A stretch of DNA of 54,972 nt, from the NCBI GenBank assembly GCA_017474515.1, contig JAFVHN010000005.1, positions 1 through 54,972 on the forward strand. The letters run 5' to 3'. Shown piece by piece: positions 16,856 to 23,157 of the stretch. The notes below the pieces were generated by a model. It ran no database searches. It worked only from the letters and a program-made list of their open reading frames with translations, and was not told the origin of the DNA. A program made the translations under genes and the position numbers. Every line of letters begins with the position of its first letter. Position 1 is the stretch's first letter. The DNA is from Prevotella sp. Lineage in GTDB: Bacteria; Bacteroidota; Bacteroidia; Bacteroidales; Bacteroidaceae.

Positions 16856-17062
16856 TTGTCAAGATTTTTCATAAAAATCACCGGCCTGCCATGGGCGTGA
16901 CGGCAAATTTCGGGGAGAGATTTGGCAGTTTGAGGGGAGAGATTTGGCAGTTTGAGACCCGAAATTTGCGGTCAAACTCCGGGCGATTTGCAAGCGTCTG
17001 AGTTTCAAAGAATTACAAAATGGGTGAAAAATTACCGATTTTGTCAAGATTTTTCATAAAAA
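16856..17062. repeat. 22-bp direct repeats flanking an inverted-repeat/tandem structure
   Basis: TTGTCAAGATTTTTCATAAA plus two A's occurs at 16856-16877 and again at 17041-17062. Between them lies an inverted pair GCAAATTTCGGG (16903-16914) and CCCGAAATTTGC (16958-16969) enclosing two 22-bp tandem units (GGGGAGAGATTTGGCAGTTT) at 16912 and 16934. No convincing gene lies in 16580-17095. A 73-codon open frame at 16660-16881 (-) overlaps the first direct repeat and shows no family features. Confidence 0.75.
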
Positions 17063-17095
17063 CAAACAGTCTTTCTACCCGCTTTTTTTAAGGAT

Positions 17096-18256
17096 TTACA
17101 TCATGGTTCTGGTGTTTTCTATTTTGCGGGCTTTTGCCTCGGAACTGGCCGAGAGTTTTCCTTTCAGGTAGGTTTCCATGATGAGTGCCGCAACGGGTGC
17201 CGCCAGGTCTGCCCCGAATCCTCCGTGCTCTATGTAAACGGCGATGGCCACCTTCGGCTCGTCGGCGGGAGCAAAGCCGATGAATGCCGAATGGTCGCGC
17301 CCGCCCTTGTTCTCGATGGTGCCCGTTTTCCCGCAGATGGGGTAGGGGGCTTTGATGGCGTGGCATGTGCCGTGCTCCACCGCCATGCGCATGCCCTCCA
17401 CGACCGGGGCGTAGAGTTCGGAGGGAATGGTGGTCTGGTGCTTCACCTTATATTTATTGGGCAATGGCGACTGGGGCGTATCGCGGTTGATGTGCGGTTT
17501 GTAGAAGAACCCGCGGTTGGCAATGGTGGCCGCCAGGTTGGCCATTTGCAACGGGGTCATGGTGATGTCGCCCATGCCCATGGCCGTCCACAGGATGGTT
17601 TTCGGCGTCCAGCCGTCTTTGTATCTCCGCGTCAGGTAGTTGGTGTTGGCCACCAGTCCGCCTTTCTCCCCCTGCAGGTCGATGCCCAAGGGTCCGCCCA
17701 GCCCCATGCTCCGCATGTAGGCGTTCCAGGTGTTGACGGCCTCTTCGGGGCTTTCGTAGAGGAAATCGTCGCCGAGCATGGCCATGAAATTGCTGATGAA
17801 CCAGGTGTTGCACGATTGAGCCAAAGCCTCAGTGAGGTTGAGCGGCGAGCGGTGGCCGTGGCACCCCACGCGGATGTTTCCGTCGAGGAAGAACCCTTCG
17901 CAGGCAATCTCCGTGTCGGGCGTAATGAGTCCCTCGGCCAGCATGGCCAGCGCCTGTGCCGTCTTGAAGGTGGATCCCGGCTCGTAGGCTTTAGCAATGG
18001 CGGGGAGGTAGCTGTTGCCGTTGGGGGCGTTGGAGGCCAGGCAGACGACTTCGCCGTTCTTCGGGTTCAGTGCCACTATGCTGCCTTGCTTGCCCTTGAG
18101 CAGGCGGGCGGCCAACTGCTGGAGCAGGGGGCGCGTGGTGAGCGCGGGAAGGGGCTTCGAGGGCACCGCCACCCCGCCGCCACCAAGCGGACGGGCCGCA
18201 AGGTGCGAAAGGTTAAGAATCAGTATGGCGAAGGCGACAAAATATCGTTTTTTCAT
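17096..18256 (-). CDS. Short class B penicillin-binding protein (transpeptidase domain only)
   Basis: 386 residues, against more than 550 for usual class B PBPs. After a signal or anchor (MKKRYFVAFAILILNLSHLA) and a short linker, the transpeptidase domain starts at about residue 55. The three active-site motifs are present: SxxK as STFK (Ser95-Lys98), SxN as SCN (148-150) and KTGT (310-313), with the PBP2/FtsI-type surroundings YEPGSTFKTA and PICGKTGTIENKGG. The N-terminal dimerisation (pedestal) domain is missing. A functional D,D-transpeptidase or carboxypeptidase acting in the periplasm is likely, but its partner and role are unknown. It is divergent from the CoA-ligase operon and shares a promoter region with it. 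Confidence 0.88.
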   Translation of the reverse strand: MKKRYFVAFAILILNLSHLAARPLGGGGVAVPSKPLPALTTRPLLQQLAARLLKGKQGSIVALNPKNGEVVCLASNAPNGNSYLPAIAKAYEPGSTFKTAQALAMLAEGLITPDTEIACEGFFLDGNIRVGCHGHRSPLNLTEALAQSCNTWFISNFMAMLGDDFLYESPEEAVNTWNAYMRSMGLGGPLGIDLQGEKGGLVANTNYLTRRYKDGWTPKTILWTAMGMGDITMTPLQMANLAATIANRGFFYKPHINRDTPQSPLPNKYKVKHQTTIPSELYAPVVEGMRMAVEHGTCHAIKAPYPICGKTGTIENKGGRDHSAFIGFAPADEPKVAIAVYIEHGGFGADLAAPVAALIMETYLKGKLSASSEAKARKIENTRTMM

Positions 18257-18299
18257 CGGATTTTGATGTCGTTTGTAGCGTTTTTGACGTTTTTCGTTG

Positions 18300-18307
18300 C
18301 AAAAGTA
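18300..18307 (-). promoter_or_regulatory. Promoter -7 element (TACTTTTG) of the short PBP gene
   Basis: Minus-strand TACTTTTG, 43 bp before the PBP ATG, is back to back with the plus-strand element at 18340. Confidence 0.55.
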
Positions 18308-18339
18308 CTAATTTTTTAGGATGTTTCGCTATCTTTTTG

Positions 18340-18347
18340 TAACTTTG
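18340..18347 (+). promoter_or_regulatory. Promoter -7 element (TAACTTTG) of the CoA-ligase operon
   Basis: TAACTTTG matches TAnnTTTG, 44 bp before the ATG at 18392. No exact TTTG is present at the expected -33 position; a T run (18312-18317) is nearest. Confidence 0.55.
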
Positions 18348-18391
18348 CACGTCGAAAAAAGAATTTTTTAACAGTAAACACCCTCTGACAG

Positions 18392-19699
18392 ATGATTTGG
18401 AACCCAAACAAAGAGTGCATGAGCCGCGACGAGATGAGCGCCTTGCAAGGAAAACGCCTTCACAAAATAGTGAAATACGTTTATCACAACGTGCCTTTCT
18501 ACCGTAATAAATTGCAAGAGCTCGACATCCGTCCCGACGACATCCAGACGATTGAGGACATCAAGAAACTCCCCTTTACCACAAAGAAGGACCTGCGCGA
18601 CAACTATCCTTTCGGACTCCAGGCCGCGCCCCAAAGTGAAATCATCCGCGTTCATGCCTCTTCGGGCACGACGGGCAACCCCACCATTGTGGGATATACG
18701 CGAAAAGACATCGGCGTGTGGAGTGAGTGCATGGCGCGCTGCCTCACCGCCTATGGCATCACGCGCGACGACATCTTCTCCGTCAGCTACGGCTACGGAC
18801 TGTTTACCGGCGGACTGGGCGCCCACTACGGCGTGGAGCACCTCGGAGCGTCGGTGGTGCCGGCTTCTACGGGCAACACCGAGAAACACCTGAAAATCAT
18901 TCGCGACCTCGGCGTGACGGGCATTGCCTGCACACCGTCGTATGCCCTCTACCTGGCCGAGACCATGGACCGCATGGGCATCACCAAGGAGCAAATCAAG
19001 CTGCGCGTGGGTGCCTTCGGAGCAGAGCCGTGGACGGAGAGCATGCGCAGCGAGATTGAGGAACGCCTGGGACTGAAGGGCTACAACCTCTACGGACTGA
19101 GCGAAGTGATGGGACCCAGCGTCAGCTATGAGTGCCAGATGCAGCATGGCTCGCACATCTGCGAAGACCATTTCTTCCCCGAAATCATCAATCCCGTCAC
19201 CTTGGAATCGCTGCCCAACGGACAGACCGGCGAACTGGTGTTCACCACGCTCACCAAGGAGGGCATGCCCGTGTTGCGCTATCGCACGCGCGACCTTTGC
19301 TCGCTCATGCCGGGACAATGCGATTGCGGCCGCACCAGCATACGCATGAGCCGCATTGAGGGCCGTTCCGACGACATGCTCATCATCCGAGGCATCAACG
19401 TGTTCCCGTCACAGGTGGAAAGCGTGGTGCTCTCCATGAAGGAGTTTGCTCCAAGATACATGCTCGTGGTGGACCGCGTGAACAATCTCGACACGCTCCA
19501 GGTGCAGGTGGAATTGCGCAAGGAGTATTTCAACGCCACGCTGGAAACGCCTGCCACCGTCGATGCACTCGAAAAGAAACTGGCACAACGGCTGAAGAGC
19601 GTGCTCAGCATTTCGGCAAAGGTGCAACTGAAGGCGCCCAACTCCATTGAGCGCAGTCAGGGAAAGAGCGCCCATGTCATCGACAAGAGGAAACTGTGA
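18392..19699 (+). CDS. paaK: Phenylacetate-CoA ligase, first paralogue
   Basis: 435 residues of the adenylate-forming PaaK family, which activates aryl- (phenyl-, indolyl-) acetate to the CoA thioester with ATP in the cytoplasm. Visible are the P-loop-like SSGTTGNPT near residue 92, the YGLSE motif of the acyl-adenylate binding site, YRTRDL, and the C-terminal SDDMLIIRGINVFPSQVE hinge and lid segment. The ATG at 18392 follows a -7 element at 18340-18347. The second paralogue follows 162 bp downstream, with a hairpin-forming repeat in the gap, and then an ACT-domain gene. In rumen Prevotella, arylacetates are known to be carboxylated reductively to make aromatic amino acids. A role here in that pathway is inference. 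Confidence 0.95.
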   Translation: MIWNPNKECMSRDEMSALQGKRLHKIVKYVYHNVPFYRNKLQELDIRPDDIQTIEDIKKLPFTTKKDLRDNYPFGLQAAPQSEIIRVHASSGTTGNPTIVGYTRKDIGVWSECMARCLTAYGITRDDIFSVSYGYGLFTGGLGAHYGVEHLGASVVPASTGNTEKHLKIIRDLGVTGIACTPSYALYLAETMDRMGITKEQIKLRVGAFGAEPWTESMRSEIEERLGLKGYNLYGLSEVMGPSVSYECQMQHGSHICEDHFFPEIINPVTLESLPNGQTGELVFTTLTKEGMPVLRYRTRDLCSLMPGQCDCGRTSIRMSRIEGRSDDMLIIRGINVFPSQVESVVLSMKEFAPRYMLVVDRVNNLDTLQVQVELRKEYFNATLETPATVDALEKKLAQRLKSVLSISAKVQLKAPNSIERSQGKSAHVIDKRKL

Positions 19700-19710
19700 T
19701 TTGCTTCGAT

Positions 19711-19832
19711 GAAGGAGTGTAGGAGTTTAGAAGTTTAGGAGTTTAGACAATAGTTGTTGAGCGTGGAAACGTCTGAAGGGAACAATCACTATCGTCTAAA
19801 CTCCTACACTCCCAAACTCCTAAACTCCCTTA
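19711..19832. repeat. GGAGTTTAG repeat with inverted ends between the CoA-ligase genes
   Basis: GGAGTGTAGGAGTTTAGAAG units on the left are mirrored by CTAAACTCCTACACTCC on the right, with GATAGT/ACTATC words near both arms. A long hairpin can form in the transcript between the two ligase genes. Related units occur at 9.1, 22.1, 28.4, 33.2 and 43.5 kb. Confidence 0.8.
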
Positions 19833-19861
19833 AAACAGGAAATTTATAATTTAAATATACG

Positions 19862-21175
19862 ATGGAATATTCAAATTACTTCAACCCGGAACTTGAAACC
19901 ATGCCGCGCGAACAACTGGAGGCCCTTCAGCTGGAACGCTTGAAGGCCACCGTGCAGCATTGTATGTTCTCGCCTTTTTATCAAAAGAAATTCAAGGAAC
20001 TGGGCATCACGCCCGACGACATCCAGTCGCTTGCCGACGTGAGCCGCCTGCCTTTCACCACGAAGGAAGACCTTCGCGACAACTATCCCTTCGGTCTGGC
20101 CTGCGTGCCCATGAAGGAGTGCGTGAGGCTTCATTCCTCGAGCGGCACGACGGGCAACCCCACCGTGGTGCTCCATACGCAGAAAGACCTCGACGAATGG
20201 GCAAATGCCGTGGCACGATGCCTCTGGATGGTGGGCAGCCGTCCCGAGGACGTGTTCCAAAATTCCGCCGGCTACGGCATGTTCACCGCTGGCCTGGGCT
20301 TCCAATATGGTGCCGAGCGCGTGGGAATGCTCACCGTGCCGGCCGCCGCCGGAAACACCAAGCGCCAGATTAAGTTCATCAAGGACTTCGGCACCACCGT
20401 GCTCCACGCCATCCCGAGCTACGCCTCGCGTGTGTTTGAGGTGATGAGGGAAGAAGGTGTGGACCCGCAAAAAGACACCAAATTGCGCGTGCTCTGCATA
20501 GGTGCGGAACCCCATAGCGAGGAGCAGCGCAAGCGCATAGAGCAGAACCTGGGCGTGAAAGCCTACAACTCCTACGGCATATCGGAGATGATGGGACCCG
20601 GCGTGGCCTTTGAGTGCCCCGAACAAAACGGACTCCACATTTGGGAAGACTATTTCATCGTGGAAATCATCAACCCCCAGACCTTGGAGCCCGTGGCCGA
20701 CGGCGAACTGGGCGAGCTGGTGCTCACCACCATCAACCGCGAGGGCATGCCCTTGCTGCGTTACCGCACGCGCGACTTGACGCGTTTCCTTCCCGGCGAA
20801 TGTCCGTGTGGCCGACATCACCGACGTATCGACAGGCTCCAGGGCCGTAGCGATGACATGATCATCCTGAAGGGCGTGAACATCTTCCCCATTCAGGTGG
20901 AAAAAATCTTGTTGAAGTTCAAGGAGCTCAGCACCGACTACCTCATCACCATAGAAACGAAGGAGAATGGCGACGCCATGACCATCGACGTGGAGCTGAA
21001 CGGACTCTTCACCGACGATTTCCCGCAATTGCGCGAACTGGAACGCACCATCACGCGCCAGCTGAAAGATGAAATCCTCGTAACGCCAAAGGTGCGCCTG
21101 GTGCCCAAGGGAAGCCTGCCCACCTCCGACGAGAAGAAGGCCGTGAGGGTGAAAGACCTGCGTAAACTTTTTTAA
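19862..21175 (+). CDS. Phenylacetate-CoA ligase, second paralogue
   Basis: 437 residues, clearly paralogous to the preceding gene: LPFTTKEDLRDNYPFGL, HSSSGTTGNPTVV, YGISEMMGPGVAFECPEQNG, LLRYRTRDLTRFLPGECPCG and SDDMIILKGVNIFPIQVEKI align segment by segment. It should form an aryl-CoA through an acyl-adenylate. Keeping two adjacent copies suggests different arylacetate preferences, for example phenyl against indolyl or hydroxyphenyl. The ATG at 19862 follows an AT-rich leader without a clear promoter match, so transcription probably continues from the first gene. The ACT protein gene starts 38 bp downstream. Confidence 0.95.
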   Translation: MEYSNYFNPELETMPREQLEALQLERLKATVQHCMFSPFYQKKFKELGITPDDIQSLADVSRLPFTTKEDLRDNYPFGLACVPMKECVRLHSSSGTTGNPTVVLHTQKDLDEWANAVARCLWMVGSRPEDVFQNSAGYGMFTAGLGFQYGAERVGMLTVPAAAGNTKRQIKFIKDFGTTVLHAIPSYASRVFEVMREEGVDPQKDTKLRVLCIGAEPHSEEQRKRIEQNLGVKAYNSYGISEMMGPGVAFECPEQNGLHIWEDYFIVEIINPQTLEPVADGELGELVLTTINREGMPLLRYRTRDLTRFLPGECPCGRHHRRIDRLQGRSDDMIILKGVNIFPIQVEKILLKFKELSTDYLITIETKENGDAMTIDVELNGLFTDDFPQLRELERTITRQLKDEILVTPKVRLVPKGSLPTSDEKKAVRVKDLRKLF

Positions 21176-21213
21176 CAACAATAGAACAATAACCCCCTAA
21201 TACCTAAACAATT

Positions 21214-21642
21214 ATGACAATTCATCAACTGTCTGTATTTATTGAGAACCGAGCCGGAACACTTGTAAAGGTGTTGAAACTTCTGAAGCAATCGGAAATA
21301 CAAATCATTGCGTCAACCATTGCCGACACCGCCGAGTATGGCATCTACCGCCTCATTTGTAGCGAGCCGTTGAGGGCTTGCGAGGAGTTGCAACAAGCCG
21401 GCGTGGCCGTGGCCCTTTCGGAGGTGTTTGCCATTGAGCTTGACAACCAGCCGGGACGTGCCGCCGACGCCATCGAGGTGTTCAGCAAGGACGGCATTGG
21501 CCTCACCTATATGTATTCGTTCCTGCTCAACGGCAAGGGCATCCTTATTTTCCGCACCGACGATGCCGAAAAAGCCCGCGCCGCCATTGAGGAGCACGGG
21601 TTGTCGTATATCACCGAAGACGACCTCGTTGAGATGAAATGA
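21214..21642 (+). CDS. Tandem ACT-domain amino-acid-binding protein
   Basis: 142 residues made of two ACT-like units. The first begins HQLSVFIENRAGTLVKVLKL, the typical strand, turn (N-R-A-G) and helix of an amino-acid-binding ACT domain. The second begins near residue 70 (FAIELDNQPGRAADAIEVFS) with a matching N-Q-P-G turn. There is no catalytic domain. Stand-alone tandem ACT proteins accompany phenylacetate-CoA ligase genes in many anaerobes, which suggests an amino-acid sensor or regulator of the ligases, probably for aromatic amino acids. It is the last gene of the ligase operon and its stop is 9 bp from the convergent thioesterase gene. Confidence 0.9.
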   Translation: MTIHQLSVFIENRAGTLVKVLKLLKQSEIQIIASTIADTAEYGIYRLICSEPLRACEELQQAGVAVALSEVFAIELDNQPGRAADAIEVFSKDGIGLTYMYSFLLNGKGILIFRTDDAEKARAAIEEHGLSYITEDDLVEMK

Positions 21643-21651
21643 GGGCGGAAG

Positions 21652-22056
21652 TCAATCGTCGAGGTTGATGCTAATGCCCTCTTTGCGATAGCCGCTTGAG
21701 GTGAACATAGCCACCAGATGGCCTTGCCCGTCGGTAATCCTTACCTGGGCAAAGGGCAGTCGCCGGTGGTTCACAATCTCTTCTGCCTCGGCATACACAT
21801 AGCCTTCGCTCAACGACCGGAAAATTGTTATATTAGAAGAGGTAGAGAATGTCAGGGTGAGATGGCTGTTCACGGCCGCCGCGAAAGCAAGGTCGGCCAA
21901 CGTGAACAGGGCGCCGCCCTGACATACTCCGCCACCGTTCAGGTGGTCGGGGGTGATGAGCATGCGCGCTTTGGCATGCCCATCGCCAACTTCCATCAGT
22001 TCAACACCTGCCAAGGCCGCAAAGCGGTCTTTTTTGAAAAAGTCGATAAGGTTCAT
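21652..22056 (-). CDS. PaaI/hotdog-fold acyl-CoA thioesterase
   Basis: 134 residues. The fold signature is seen in DGHAKARMLITPDHLNGGGV followed by CQGGALFTLADLAFAAAVNS: the HLNGGGVCQGG loop and the LADLAFA helix carry the usual acyl-CoA-binding and catalytic residues of the PaaI/4HBT family (Asn and Gly at the loop, Asp in the helix). The protein would hydrolyse aryl- or short acyl-CoA esters in the cytoplasm. It is convergent with the ligase/ACT operon, so a coupled job (releasing CoA from dead-end aryl-CoA) is plausible but inferred. No clear promoter is seen upstream, where a GGAGTTTAG repeat starts 24 bp before the ATG. Confidence 0.9.
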   Translation of the reverse strand: MNLIDFFKKDRFAALAGVELMEVGDGHAKARMLITPDHLNGGGVCQGGALFTLADLAFAAAVNSHLTLTFSTSSNITIFRSLSEGYVYAEAEEIVNHRRLPFAQVRITDGQGHLVAMFTSSGYRKEGISINLDD

Positions 22057-22079
22057 ATTTTCTTTTGAGGTTTATTTAT

Positions 22080-22285
22080 TTGGAGTTTAGGAGTTCAGGA
22101 GTTCAGGAGTTCAGACGATAGTTGTGACGTATCAAACTCATAACTCATTATTTGGAGTTCAGGAGTTCAGGAGTTCAGGAGTTCAGACGTTAGTTTGTAA
22201 CGCGCCAAACTCATAATTCATAACTCAAAACTCATAACTCAGGATTTCCTAATTCCTAACTCATAACTCATAGCTCAGGAATTCA
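22080..22285. repeat. Composite GGAGTTYAG / AACTCATAA repeat
   Basis: Two units are present, each of 3-4 direct 9-bp GGAGTTCAG copies, then ACGATAGTT or ACGTTAGTT, a short GC spacer and AACTCATAACTC words (22081-22145 and 22154-22230), followed by degenerate AACTCATAA/AATTCCTAA runs. The region spans the gap between the thioesterase and SDR genes and holds no gene. Confidence 0.8.
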
Positions 22286-22291
22286 TAATTC

Positions 22292-23041
22292 CTAATTCCT
22301 AATTCCCATTTTTCTCCACGCCCAATTTGGAATAAGCCGCCAGAGGGCCACGAGCACCCGGTATCGCCCGTCGATGATGCGCACATGCCGTTGCCTATAG
22401 ACGGCGTCCATGATTTGCCGCGCCGCCTTCTCCGGCTTGATGAGCATGGGGTAGCGGCGGCCGTCGCCCAAGAGCGGCGTGTCAACAAATCCCGGACGGA
22501 TGTCGGTGATGCGGATGTCCAGCCGCCGCATCCGGGCCTGTTGTTCCAAAGCCTGCAAATAGGTGCCCTGCAACGACTTGGTGGCGCTATAGGCCGGCGC
22601 CGCCCCCAGTCCCTTGGTGCCCGCAATGCTCGTAATGGCGGCGATGTGTCCGCCCCCGTGACCGGCAAAATAGTTGAACGCCGTGTCGATGAGCCGTGTG
22701 AAGCCCACGGCATTGGTCATCATGGTCTGTTCCTCCGTCGATGCGTCGAGTTCCATGTTCTGCCTGCCGATGCCCGAGGAATGGAAATAGAGGTCCATGC
22801 CCCCCAGTTCCTCAATGAGCCGCAGCAGTTGTTGCGGAGCATCGCCCTGCGTGACGTCAATGGCCCGCACCCCGTCCACCAGAAGCGGAAACTCCTCCTT
22901 CAACTTTTCCATGGGCTCCGTGCGCCGTGCCGCCAATGCCACATGCCACCCGTCGCCGAGCAACCGCCGCGCCACTTCAAGCCCCATTCCCGACGAAGCC
23001 CCCATGACGACGGCCCGTTTTCTTTCATTTTTCTCTTTCAT
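22292..23041 (-). CDS. Short-chain dehydrogenase/reductase
   Basis: 249 residues of the classical SDR family. The nucleotide-binding motif GASSGMG is at residues 14-20, followed by AARR at the end of beta-2, where basic residues favour NADP(H). The catalytic set is Ser138 (ITSIAG), Tyr151 and Lys155 (YSATK), with the post-catalytic RPGFVDTPL loop. The C-terminal tail (RVLVALWRLIPNWAWRKMG) is hydrophobic and basic and may attach to the membrane. The substrate is unknown. A TAATTTTG promoter element lies 5 bp before the start, so the leader is very short; the gene is divergent from the GLUG protein. Confidence 0.92.
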   Translation of the reverse strand: MKEKNERKRAVVMGASSGMGLEVARRLLGDGWHVALAARRTEPMEKLKEEFPLLVDGVRAIDVTQGDAPQQLLRLIEELGGMDLYFHSSGIGRQNMELDASTEEQTMMTNAVGFTRLIDTAFNYFAGHGGGHIAAITSIAGTKGLGAAPAYSATKSLQGTYLQALEQQARMRRLDIRITDIRPGFVDTPLLGDGRRYPMLIKPEKAARQIMDAVYRQRHVRIIDGRYRVLVALWRLIPNWAWRKMGIRN

Positions 23042-23045
23042 GCCG

Positions 23046-23053
23046 CAAAATTA
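23046..23053 (-). promoter_or_regulatory. Promoter -7 element (TAATTTTG) of the SDR gene
   Basis: Minus-strand TAATTTTG is only 5 bp from the ATG at 23039-23041, implying a transcript with almost no leader. It is divergent from the element at 23097-23104. Confidence 0.5.
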
Positions 23054-23096
23054 CAAATAATTCGCCATTCCAGGTGGATAATTCGTTAATTATTTA

Positions 23097-23104
23097 TACT
23101 TTTG
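23097..23104 (+). promoter_or_regulatory. Promoter -7 element (TACTTTTG) of the GLUG-protein gene
   Basis: TACTTTTG matches TAnnTTTG and lies 20 bp before an ATG at 23125 and 53 bp before the preferred ATG at 23158. The -33 match is poor. Confidence 0.55.
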
Positions 23105-23157
23105 CATGTTGAAACGAACTAACGATGGATAATTATAGTTTTAAGCATATCAGAGAA

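Noticed and set aside
16660-16881. 73-codon minus-strand frame after the short PBP gene.
   Set aside because: It overlaps a 22-bp direct repeat and a repeat-like AGTTCAGGCAATAGTTCAG stretch, has no promoter and no recognisable domain.
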